13,353 bases of DNA from Chloroflexota bacterium (GTDB lineage: Bacteria > Chloroflexota > Anaerolineae > Anaerolineales > Anaerolineaceae): positions 1-13,353 of the forward strand of contig JAGVUS010000377.1 in the NCBI GenBank assembly GCA_019136175.1, in the 5' to 3' direction. The notes beneath the pieces were generated by a model, which was not told the DNA's origin, did no database searches, and worked only from the letters and a program-made list of their open reading frames with translations. Below are positions 1 through 7,127 of this stretch, in pieces. The translations under genes and the position numbers were made by a program. Each line of letters begins with the position of its first letter. The stretch's first letter is position 1.

Positions 1-1098
1 CGCAAGCTCCAACCCGGCATAACCGGCAGCACCGGCTGGTTCAGCAAAAATTCCCCGGGCTCCCAGTTCTTTCATCGCCAACAATATATCCTGGTCTGTC
101 ACAGTCAGGTAATCCCCGCCGGTTTCCCTGGCTGCCCGAAGGGCGCGGATTCCATCCCTAGGAAGATTCACCGAGATGCTGTCTGCCAGGGTCACAGCAT
201 GAACCGGTTCAATCCTCTCCACACCGGCAGTATATGCATTGGCAACAGCAGCCGATCCAACTGCCTGGACTCCAATCAGTCTTGGCATTTGTTCCAACCA
301 TCCCAGGTCATGCAATTCCTTGAAGCCTTTATGCAACCCGGAAATAATGTTACCATCTCCCACAGAAACAAATACAGTCAAAGGAAGCGATCCTCGTGGT
401 TGTTGTTGGATGATCTGTTCCCAAATCTCAAAAGCAGCCGTCTTTTTTCCTTCAATAGTGAAGGGATTGTACCCTGTATTTCGGCAATACCACCCGTAGG
501 TTTGGGCAGCTTCCACCGCCAGATCAAATGCCTGGTCATAATTCCCATCCACAAGGAATACTTGCGCTCCATAGATCAAAAGTTGAGCAATTTTTGCGGG
601 TGGGGCAGTTCTTGGTGCAAAAATGATGGATCGTTGCCCGATTGCCGCCGCCATGCCCGCCAGCGCTGCACCAGCGTTCCCGGTGGATGCAGTTGTTACC
701 ACATCAAATCCCGTTTGTTGGGCATTGATAACCACAACTGCGCTGGCACGATCCTTGAACGATGCCGTTGGATTGCGCCCCTCATCCTTGATCCAAAGAG
801 ACTTAATCCCCAATTTTTCAGCAAGACCCGGCATCCAATAGATCGGTGTCCAGCCAGCAGTATGAAGTGGTGTTTGCCCACTTGCAGGGGCATCCACCGG
901 CAACAGGGGCAGGTATCTCCAGAGGGACGGGTCTGACCGGGAGGTGATATCTTCTTTCTCAAACTTCTGCCGGATCGCTGATAAATCCAGCACCACATCC
1001 AGGTTCCCCCCATCAACCGGGCAGGTGTACATCAATTGACCGGTGGAATATTCTGCATGACAGATGGAACAGCGATACCCCAAAAAAAAGGATCTCAT
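1..1098 (-). CDS. Threonine-synthase-like PLP-dependent enzyme, 3' end cut by window edge
   Basis: The frame is open from the ATG at 1098 to base 1 (366 codons), so only the C-terminal end is missing. Seen: an N-terminal zinc-ribbon-like segment with C10, C13 and C26, and Asp29 where a fourth Cys is usual; the PLP lysine K115 in NPTASFKDRA; a phosphate-binding loop STGNAG at about 138-143; SVGDGN at about 245-250; and FAEPAGAAGYAG near the edge. This pattern is that of threonine synthases (fold-type II PLP enzymes that convert O-phosphohomoserine to threonine), but the usual GSFKDRG is ASFKDRA. The gene starts 10 bases after the permease stop, so it is probably cotranscribed. In related clusters this position holds the PLP enzyme diaminopropionate ammonia-lyase (YgeX), so a catabolic beta-eliminating role is possible. 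The fold assignment is firm; the substrate is uncertain. Confidence 0.85.
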   Translation of the reverse strand, partial: MRSFFLGYRCSICHAEYSTGQLMYTCPVDGGNLDVVLDLSAIRQKFEKEDITSRSDPSLWRYLPLLPVDAPASGQTPLHTAGWTPIYWMPGLAEKLGIKSLWIKDEGRNPTASFKDRASAVVVINAQQTGFDVVTTASTGNAGAALAGMAAAIGQRSIIFAPRTAPPAKIAQLLIYGAQVFLVDGNYDQAFDLAVEAAQTYGWYCRNTGYNPFTIEGKKTAAFEIWEQIIQQQPRGSLPLTVFVSVGDGNIISGLHKGFKELHDLGWLEQMPRLIGVQAVGSAAVANAYTAGVERIEPVHAVTLADSISVNLPRDGIRALRAARETGGDYLTVTDQDILLAMKELGARGIFAEPAGAAGYAGLELA

Positions 1099-1108
1099 TC
1101 AGCCCGGC

Positions 1109-2104
1109 TCATTCATTTTCAAATGGAACACCCAGGGAAGCTGGCGGCGATGTGCGCATTGCCCGCAGCAGGCGGGCAACAACCCGGCGCATCTTTTCCG
1201 GCATGCTCGCCAGGACACGCTCCACCCACTCGGCATTACCGATATTGACCAGCAATAGGGTTAAGATCATCAAAGGAAAAGGTGCCACCTGCAAGACCTG
1301 GGAAGGAACTCCCGGCAGGCTTGGCTGAAGCACCAACCCCAGCCATTGGAGAAATGCGAACAGGTAAGCTCCCAGGGCAACCCGGGCAGGATTCCATGCA
1401 CCAAAAATTGTAATTGCCAGCGCGATCCAGCCAAATCCATCCAGTCCGGAGATGGTACCTTTCCAGCCCGCCTTGACACTCAGCGAGTACATGGGACCTG
1501 CCATCCCAACCAGCATCCCCCCTACAATCGTATAAATATAGCGAAGCCGATTCACATTTGCACCACGAACAAACGCTGCTGCCGGACGCTCGCCAATCCC
1601 CTGCAGCATCAACCCCGGACGCGTTTTAAAGATGTAAATGTAAGCGATAATCACCAGCAGGTAGCTCAAATAGGTCATGATGTCCTGCCGGAAGAAAATC
1701 GGTCCCAGTATCGGAATTTCCTTCAACAAGGGAATCGGCAGGTATCCCACAGTTGGTCCGGATCGCCCCATAATGGGATTGCCAAGGAAGTACGCCAGGT
1801 CACGACAAAGCAGCGCAAGGATGAACCCCACCGCTACCTGGGATTGTTTCAAAGAAATGCTGAAAAAGGCAACGATAAATGCAACGAGACCACCAATCAA
1901 CGCGCCGGTAATAAACCCAAGCAAAACGCTGTTCGTGGAAACCGCCACCGCAAAACCCGCCATTGCCGATAATAAAATCGTCCCATTTGCCGAAAGGTTA
2001 ATCACCCCCGCCCTCTCCGAAATGGTTTCGCCAATGGCAGCAAACAGAATCGGTGCAGCTGCCGCGAGGATGGTTGCCAGTCCAATGATTAAGGTATTAT
2101 CCAC
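1109..2104 (-). CDS. ABC transporter permease, nucleoside/simple-sugar type (YufQ-like)
   Basis: 331-residue, very hydrophobic integral membrane protein of the BPD_transp_2 permease family, with roughly eight to ten predicted membrane segments. The motif ERAGVINLSANG at about residues 30-41 is the family's cytoplasmic signature near the N-terminus; the more usual form has Gly-x-Glu-Gly (as in INLGAEG), so Ser and Asn here are variants. The start codon is GTG at 2104, chosen because AGGAGA lies just upstream and overlaps the TAG stop of the preceding permease (10-base gap), which suggests coupled translation. It would form the transmembrane heterodimer with the permease at 2115-3155, energised by the ATPase at 3148-4635 and fed by the BMP lipoprotein at 4762-5994. 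The likely substrate is a nucleoside or purine base, inferred from context. Confidence 0.9.
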   Translation of the reverse strand: MDNTLIIGLATILAAAAPILFAAIGETISERAGVINLSANGTILLSAMAGFAVAVSTNSVLLGFITGALIGGLVAFIVAFFSISLKQSQVAVGFILALLCRDLAYFLGNPIMGRSGPTVGYLPIPLLKEIPILGPIFFRQDIMTYLSYLLVIIAYIYIFKTRPGLMLQGIGERPAAAFVRGANVNRLRYIYTIVGGMLVGMAGPMYSLSVKAGWKGTISGLDGFGWIALAITIFGAWNPARVALGAYLFAFLQWLGLVLQPSLPGVPSQVLQVAPFPLMILTLLLVNIGNAEWVERVLASMPEKMRRVVARLLRAMRTSPPASLGVPFENE

Positions 2105-2114
2105 AGTGGATCTC

Positions 2115-3155
2115 CTATTTCTTCGTTGTCAGGCGGCGGCGTACGCCATCCATCATCACAACAAATAACACCAGGGCACCTTGCAGCACACCCGCCAGTG
2201 CAGAATCCAGTTTCATCACAATCGGAAGCTGAATGCTGCCAATATTCAAAGCAGCAAAGAAAAGCGACACTGGTGCAGCCCAAATAGCCCGGTAATTCAC
2301 CAGCATGGCAACCAGCAACCCCAGGAAGCCATACCCGGACGAGATGGAGGGTATCAGGCGATGGTAAGTCGCAGTAACCTGAATTGCCCCGGCAATCCCT
2401 GCCAGAGCACCGCAAATCAGAAAAGCAGCAATGCTATACCATCCCGTCGAAACACCCAACAGGTGCGCAGCCCGGATATTTTTACCAACCGCCTTCAAAC
2501 GCAAACCAAAGTAGGTTCCCTGCAACAACAAATAAATGGCAATAATGGCAACAACTGCCAGACTCAATGCCCACAGGCTGAGGCGCAACCCGGAGACAGA
2601 TGGCAGCCACAAGTGTTCAGCAAACGGTTCCGTGCCGCTCATGGAACCAACACCCGGGCGTTTCCATGGTCCAAATATCAACCAGACAATCGTGGCTGTG
2701 GCAACAAAATTTAATCCCAGCCCGCCAAAAATTTCGTTTACACCGCCATAGATTTTAAGTAACCCCACCAAGGCAGCCCACAACGCGCCTCCCAGCGCGC
2801 CTGCCAGGAACCCGGCAAGCAGGATCAATACAGGTGCAGTTTCTGTGTTTTGCAGGATCCGGAGAATGCCAGTTGTGAAAATGGCACCCATCATGATCTG
2901 TCCTTCAATGCCAATATTCCACAACCCGGCGGTAAATGTGACCAGCAAGGCAGCCGTGACGATTAACAAGGGAATCCAAGCGACAATGACATCTGCAAAT
3001 TTTGTGAAGGAACTAAATGCACCGGACAGGATATTAAAATAAGCATCCCAAGGGTTGGCACCCGCAATCACCAGCACCAGGGTGGTGAATAACAATGCCA
3101 GGATGACTGCCCCAACCTGGAACAAGATGCCCGTAAGGTTGCCGCCTTTATTCAT
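2115..3155 (-). CDS. ABC transporter permease, nucleoside/simple-sugar type (YufP-like)
   Basis: 346-residue membrane protein, partner of the next permease. Typical family segments are visible: NPWDAYFNIL near the N-terminus, GLWNIGIEGQIMMGA (the conserved INxGxEG-type motif), GGVNEIFGGLGLNF, and GYGFLGLLVAML near the C-terminus. The chosen start is ATG at 3155: AGGAG (3161-3165) sits 5 bases upstream, and the ATG overlaps the ATPase stop (ATGAATAA, 8-base overlap), a classic coupling arrangement. The reading frame stays open to a TTG at 3191, but that codon lies deep in the ATPase gene and has no better ribosome site. Role: one half of the membrane channel of a BMP-dependent importer. Confidence 0.92.
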   Translation of the reverse strand: MNKGGNLTGILFQVGAVILALLFTTLVLVIAGANPWDAYFNILSGAFSSFTKFADVIVAWIPLLIVTAALLVTFTAGLWNIGIEGQIMMGAIFTTGILRILQNTETAPVLILLAGFLAGALGGALWAALVGLLKIYGGVNEIFGGLGLNFVATATIVWLIFGPWKRPGVGSMSGTEPFAEHLWLPSVSGLRLSLWALSLAVVAIIAIYLLLQGTYFGLRLKAVGKNIRAAHLLGVSTGWYSIAAFLICGALAGIAGAIQVTATYHRLIPSISSGYGFLGLLVAMLVNYRAIWAAPVSLFFAALNIGSIQLPIVMKLDSALAGVLQGALVLFVVMMDGVRRRLTTKK

Positions 3156-4635
3156 GAGTGCTCCTGCGATTCTCCATGCCTTTGCCACCAATCAATTGCC
3201 CCAACTGATCAACGGATGTGGTGGAAGCATCCAGAGGTTCTGTTACTTTGCCATTAAAAAATACCAGGATCCGGTCACTGTAGGTCAATATTTCATCCAG
3301 ATCCGCCGATATAAACAGGATGCTCGCTCCCTGACGGCAGCGCTCCTTCAGCTTGGACCAGATCCAGACAGTGGATTCAATATCCAGTCCGCGTGTGGGA
3401 TGCTCCAACAACAAGATATTGAGCGGGGAGCGCTGCAATGCCAGCAGCAAACGCTGCTGATTGCCGCCGGAAAGTGATTCCACTCGGTTAATCGGCGTGC
3501 CTCGTATGACAAAGTCCTCAATCCGGGATGTGGTCAGGGATTCCGCCTTTTGTTTATTGATGAAAAAACCCGTCTCTTGTTCAGCCAGGATAAAGTGTTC
3601 AGTGAGTGTCAGCCCGGCAATTAAACCCTCCTCCAACCGGGCAGCCGGAACATAGGAAATGCCAGCTTCATGAAATGCATGGTAGGGTTTTCCTGCCAGG
3701 TTATTGCCATTAAGCGCAATCCTGCCAGCCACCGGGCGCATCAAACCGCCTAAAGTCCTGAGAAATTGCCGCTGCCCGGAGCCCTCCATTCCAGCCAGTC
3801 CAATCACTTCACCACAATGGACATTGATATTGATATCCCGGATTTTCAGACGACTGTCCTCCACCGATAAATGCTCAACTGCAAATGAGCAATCACCAGT
3901 TGCAGTTTGGGCACGCTCTGCAGCAGTAATCCCCTTTCCAAACATCATTTGTACAAGATCATCCGTCACATAGGGCGGGGCAACCTCCCCCACCAGCCTG
4001 CCACGGCGCAGGACAGCCACCCGGCTGCACAAGCCTTCCACATCCTCCAATTTGTGTGAAACAAACAGGATGGTCATTCCCTCAGATGCCAGCTTGCGGA
4101 GCGTTTCAAATAATTTGACTTTCTGCGGCGCGCTGATCCCGGTTGTGGGTTCATCCAGAATCAGTACCCGCGCTCCCAGCCATAGCAACCGCAGAATTTC
4201 CAATTGCTGGCGTTCCCCCACGGTGAGTGAATCCACGTATGAATCCGGGTCCAGGTTAAAGTCAAACCTGGCTCCCAATTCACGAAATTCTCTGTACACT
4301 GTCCGACGGTCCGGGAATAGCCCACCCTTGTGACCAATCAGAAAATTATCCACCACCTTCATGGGTGGAAAGTCAAGGGGATCCTGGTGCAGCATCCCCA
4401 CTCCCCATAGAATGGCATCCGCCGGGGAATCAATTTTTACCGGCGAACCCTCAATCCGGATTTCTCCAGAATCTGCCTGGATATATCCAGACAGCACCTT
4501 CATCAGGGTGCTCTTGCCAGCCCCATTTTCACCCAGGATGCCCTGGATGGTACCCGATGGAATTGTCAGGGTAATATCATCATTGGCATGAACCTGACCA
4601 AATCGCTTATGTATGTGAAGTAGTTCAACGCTCAT
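3148..4635 (-). CDS. ABC transporter ATP-binding protein with two nucleotide-binding domains (YufO/RbsA type)
   Basis: 495 residues, the usual length of tandem-domain sugar/nucleoside ATPases. The first domain has a full Walker A (GENGAGKST, residues 35-43), signature LTVGERQQ, Walker B LILDEPTTG and the H-loop FVSHK. The second domain has a P-loop without the lysine (GMEGSGQRQ), a good signature SLSGGNQQR, and a degenerate Walker B (LLLEHPTRGLD). Loss of catalytic residues in the second site is normal for this family. The start is ATG at 4635; a GGAGAGG-like ribosome site lies about 13 bases upstream, rather far. It hydrolyses ATP to power import through the two permeases downstream. The preceding stem-loop at 4707-4751 may set its expression relative to the binding protein. 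Confidence 0.93.
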   Translation of the reverse strand: MSVELLHIHKRFGQVHANDDITLTIPSGTIQGILGENGAGKSTLMKVLSGYIQADSGEIRIEGSPVKIDSPADAILWGVGMLHQDPLDFPPMKVVDNFLIGHKGGLFPDRRTVYREFRELGARFDFNLDPDSYVDSLTVGERQQLEILRLLWLGARVLILDEPTTGISAPQKVKLFETLRKLASEGMTILFVSHKLEDVEGLCSRVAVLRRGRLVGEVAPPYVTDDLVQMMFGKGITAAERAQTATGDCSFAVEHLSVEDSRLKIRDININVHCGEVIGLAGMEGSGQRQFLRTLGGLMRPVAGRIALNGNNLAGKPYHAFHEAGISYVPAARLEEGLIAGLTLTEHFILAEQETGFFINKQKAESLTTSRIEDFVIRGTPINRVESLSGGNQQRLLLALQRSPLNILLLEHPTRGLDIESTVWIWSKLKERCRQGASILFISADLDEILTYSDRILVFFNGKVTEPLDASTTSVDQLGQLIGGKGMENRRSTHE

Positions 4636-4706
4636 CCGGGCTGTTCAACCTCTCCAAACCAACCCGTTCCATCTGAATATCAATAAGAACCGGTTGTGTC
4701 CAGGGG

Positions 4707-4751
4707 CACTGCCCCATTCCAGTAGCAGATTATTTCTGGAATGGGGCAGTG
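4707..4751 (-). promoter_or_regulatory. Long intercistronic stem-loop between binding protein and ABC ATPase
   Basis: Perfect 16-base inverted repeat: CACTGCCCCATTCCAG (4707-4722) and CTGGAATGGGGCAGTG (4736-4751), with a 13-base loop. It begins 10 bases after the stop codon of the BMP lipoprotein gene and is not followed by a T-run on the minus strand, so it is not a standard intrinsic terminator. Such structures after the binding-protein gene of ABC operons commonly protect the upstream mRNA from 3' decay or cause partial termination, so that the binding protein is made in excess. That role is inferred. The rest of the 126-base gap (4636-4761) shows no gene. Confidence 0.7.
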
Positions 4752-4761
4752 TTGAATACGA

Positions 4762-5994
4762 TTAATTACTGGGAACGGACTGACCTTCCATGCCTTCCAG
4801 CAGCTGCGGCAGATACCACACCTGGTGATCGGTTCCAACTTCACCAGCCTTCAAGAATTCCGATCCATCCTGAAGATTTAGTGGACCTGTCCACAAGTTC
4901 AGACCACCCGCCAGCGCTTTGATAAATTTATCCAGGTTGGCAGAGGCTTCAGCCGAAAGCGCTTTTCCTTTTGCAAAGCCAATCATGCTGGTATCCCGGT
5001 TGTTAATATCCGCCCAATCCGGACCAATAAATTCCCAGGTTGGTTGGAATTTACCTTCCTTGATCGCAGTCAAGGCGTTGAGATAGGCAGGACCCCAGTT
5101 GAAATAGGGTACACCCAGGCAAACTGCTTCAGCTTCTGTACAGGCACCTTCAAAGTCATAGGGAATAGCCCAAACCTGTTTTCCTTCAGCAGCCTTCTTG
5201 TTTGCCTGCACCAGACCTTCAGTGGTGTCAATTCCGGAAATAACCACGTCATATCCATTATCCAGGAAATCATTCGCCACCTGGGTGGGGTCGGATGTAA
5301 TGCCGGGCAGGTTAAACCAGAAACCAATCCAGGTCACCTTGAATTCCAATTCCGCTGCGTCCTTGCCGCGGTATTCCGTCCAGCAGTATTTTGCGCCCAG
5401 GTAAGCAGATGAAGCCAGGCGGCGGGTTTCATCATTGATTAGCGGACCAAGATAGCCAATCTTTCCGGTCTGGGATGTCAATGCTGCTGCGCAGCCAGCC
5501 ATCATTTTGCCATATTCCATCCGACCAAAAATATTTTGAAGATTGGAAAGCCCGGCATAGGCTTCGCCTTCCTTCCAGGCGGAATCACCGGAGGAATGGA
5601 TTACCGGAACTTCCGGGTGAGCCTTGGCAAATTCCACTGCGCCATCTTTCATGTCATCCGAGTTGAAGATGATGACCTTGGCGCCTTTTGCCAACAACTC
5701 TTCTGCCAGCTGGGGAATGGTGGTTCCAGGACGCGAAGACACATTCGCGTTATCCAGGTACACCATCTTTGCCCCTTCCAGTTTTTCCTCCACGTACAGC
5801 CCGCCTTCATAATGCGCCTGGCTGTATCCCTTATCATTATATGGACCCACCATTAACATACCAAAGACAAAGTCTTCAGCCAGTTTTTCGGTTGGGGCTG
5901 CAGTTTGGACAGGCGCGGTTGTGGTGCACGCTGCAACTGCCATACTCAAAACAACCAGAATGCTGACCAGCAGCCATAATTTCCGTGCTTTCAT
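4762..5994 (-). CDS. BMP-family substrate-binding lipoprotein of nucleoside/purine-type ABC importer
   Basis: 410-residue extracytoplasmic binding protein. The N-terminus MKARKLW is followed by a hydrophobic stretch and the lipobox VAAC, with the lipidated cysteine at residue 23, then a Thr/Ala/Pro-rich linker and the BMP (PnrA-like) fold: FVFGMLMVGPYNDKGYSQ, EELLAKGAKVIIFNSDD, TGKIGYLG, NGYDVVISGIDTTEG. Many BMP proteins bind purine nucleosides. The ATG at 5994 is preferred because GGAGGAG (5998-6004) lies just upstream and the signal peptide starts properly there. An in-frame TTG at 6075 would add 27 residues and has its own AGGAGG (6080-6085), which is odd. The neighbouring ATPase and two permeases complete the importer. 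Purine-related substrate is inferred from the deaminase genes upstream. Confidence 0.92.
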   Translation of the reverse strand: MKARKLWLLVSILVVLSMAVAACTTTAPVQTAAPTEKLAEDFVFGMLMVGPYNDKGYSQAHYEGGLYVEEKLEGAKMVYLDNANVSSRPGTTIPQLAEELLAKGAKVIIFNSDDMKDGAVEFAKAHPEVPVIHSSGDSAWKEGEAYAGLSNLQNIFGRMEYGKMMAGCAAALTSQTGKIGYLGPLINDETRRLASSAYLGAKYCWTEYRGKDAAELEFKVTWIGFWFNLPGITSDPTQVANDFLDNGYDVVISGIDTTEGLVQANKKAAEGKQVWAIPYDFEGACTEAEAVCLGVPYFNWGPAYLNALTAIKEGKFQPTWEFIGPDWADINNRDTSMIGFAKGKALSAEASANLDKFIKALAGGLNLWTGPLNLQDGSEFLKAGEVGTDHQVWYLPQLLEGMEGQSVPSN

Positions 5995-6094
5995 ATTCTC
6001 CTCCAGGAATTGCGTGAATCGGTTTGAATAATTTTTGGGAACAACGGAGAGAAACCAAACAAATTGCCTGTACAAGCCACCTCCTCTCCAGGGA

Positions 6095-6119
6095 ATGGGG
6101 GGCTGGATCAGCCCCCCAT
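6095..6119 (-). promoter_or_regulatory. Hairpin in the 151-base gap upstream of the BMP gene
   Basis: Perfect inverted repeat ATGGGGGGCT (6095-6104) / AGCCCCCCAT (6110-6119) with a 5-base loop, in the gap (5995-6145) between carbamate kinase and the BMP gene. On the minus strand no T-run follows; instead a strong GGAGAGGAGG stretch (6080-6089) comes 5 bases later. It could be an mRNA processing or stability element, an attenuator, or a structure that hides that ribosome-like site. On the plus strand the repeat is followed by CTATTTTAC, a weak terminator-like tail, but no plus-strand gene needs it. A TAAAAT hexamer at 6122-6127 (minus strand) is a possible -10 box without a convincing -35. Confidence 0.55.
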
Positions 6120-6145
6120 CTATTTTACACTAAATTTCACACGGA

Positions 6146-7093
6146 TCAGGGGAGAATCAAAGTGCCTGTTTCGCCCCGCAACGCCCGACCAATATTCTCA
6201 GGATTGGTAATGATCGCCTGCCTGCCGCCTTTTTCCAGGAACTGGACGATTGCATTAATCTTCGGAAGCATGGATCCTTTGGCAAAATGCCCTTCAGCTG
6301 TGTATTGCCGGGCTTCGGCAAGCGTCATCCTGTCCACCAACCTTGCCTGTGGGGTATTGAAATTCAGTGCAACCTGCTCCACTGCAGTACTGATGACGAA
6401 CAGGTCAGCCCCAATCATTGTTGCCAGCAGCGAGGAACCAAAATCCTTATCAATAACCGCTTCCACGCCGGTTATATCTCCGGTCTCCGTTTCAATCACA
6501 GGGATACCACCCCCGCCGACCCCAACGACCACAAATCCAGCATTGATGAGGGAATGAATGGCATCCGCTTCCACAATCCTGCGGGGAATGGGTGAAGCAA
6601 CAACGCGCCGCCAGCCGCGGCCGGCATCTTCAACAACCACCCAACCCTCGCGGGCAGCTCGTTCTTTTGCTGTAGCCTCATCCATAAATGACCCAATTGG
6701 CTTGGTCGGGTGCTGGAAAGCAGGATCATTGCGATCCACAATCGTCTGCGTTACAACAGCAACCGCTTTTTTATCCATGCCGCGTTTTCTGAACTCGTTG
6801 TGCAAAGCCATGGTGAACATGTAACCAATCGATCCCTGTGTATCCGCCCCGCAATAATCCAGCGGAACTTCATGAAGTTCGTGACGGGAAAGCTCCGATC
6901 TTCGGTGAATAAAACCAACCTGCGGACCATTGCCGTGAGTGATGACCACTTCCCATCCTTGCTCAATCATATCCACAATATGTCCGATGGATTCCACGGC
7001 AGCATCGTATTGATCTGGAATGGTTTTCTGCTTTTCATTTTTAATCAGGGAATTCCCACCCACGGCAACAACTGCAACACCCTTTTTTTCCAT
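6146..7093 (-). CDS. arcC: Carbamate kinase (ArcC/YqeA family)
   Basis: 315-residue cytoplasmic enzyme of the amino acid kinase family that reversibly transfers phosphate from carbamoyl phosphate to ADP, giving ATP plus carbamate (which breaks down to NH3 and CO2). Seen: AVGGNSL at about 10-16, THGNGPQVG at 52-60, VGVGGGGIPV, and the diagnostic VIDKDFGSSLLA. The length is normal. The ATG at 7093 is chosen because GAGGAGA (7103-7109) lies upstream at good spacing; an in-frame TTG at 7111 is a poor alternative. It sits 34 bases after the YgeW-type carbamoyltransferase gene, which strongly suggests that carbamoyl phosphate made by that enzyme is used for ATP synthesis, as in the arginine deiminase and ygeW-yqeA gene sets. 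No arginine deiminase is present here. Confidence 0.95.
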   Translation of the reverse strand: MEKKGVAVVAVGGNSLIKNEKQKTIPDQYDAAVESIGHIVDMIEQGWEVVITHGNGPQVGFIHRRSELSRHELHEVPLDYCGADTQGSIGYMFTMALHNEFRKRGMDKKAVAVVTQTIVDRNDPAFQHPTKPIGSFMDEATAKERAAREGWVVVEDAGRGWRRVVASPIPRRIVEADAIHSLINAGFVVVGVGGGGIPVIETETGDITGVEAVIDKDFGSSLLATMIGADLFVISTAVEQVALNFNTPQARLVDRMTLAEARQYTAEGHFAKGSMLPKINAIVQFLEKGGRQAIITNPENIGRALRGETGTLILP

Positions 7094-7127
7094 TAAAGCA
7101 CTTCTCCTCAAGTTGAATCAGGTTGGA

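Noticed and set aside
1159..1179. Inverted repeat TTGCCCGC / GCGGGCAA with a 5-base loop
   Set aside because: It lies inside the C-terminal coding part of the permease and is explained by Ala/Arg/Leu codons; there is no T-run or other sign of a terminator.
1346..1972. 208-codon plus-strand open frame (and similar ones at 2181-2714, 3055-3477 and 11037-11558)
   Set aside because: All are antisense to clear transporter or deaminase genes, with low-complexity polar composition and no family resemblance.
3156..3191. Longer form of the first permease starting at TTG 3191
   Set aside because: ATG 3155 has AGGAG at ideal spacing and a coupling overlap with the ATPase stop; the TTG is deep inside the ATPase gene.
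6095..6130. Plus-strand intrinsic terminator from the GC-rich hairpin followed by a weakly T-rich tail
   Set aside because: No plus-strand gene ends here, and the tail (CTATTTTAC) is not a continuous T-run.
7094..7111. TTG start at 7111 for carbamate kinase
   Set aside because: The ATG at 7093 has GAGGAGA upstream and begins directly at the normal N-terminus of the family; the upstream codons overlap that ribosome site.
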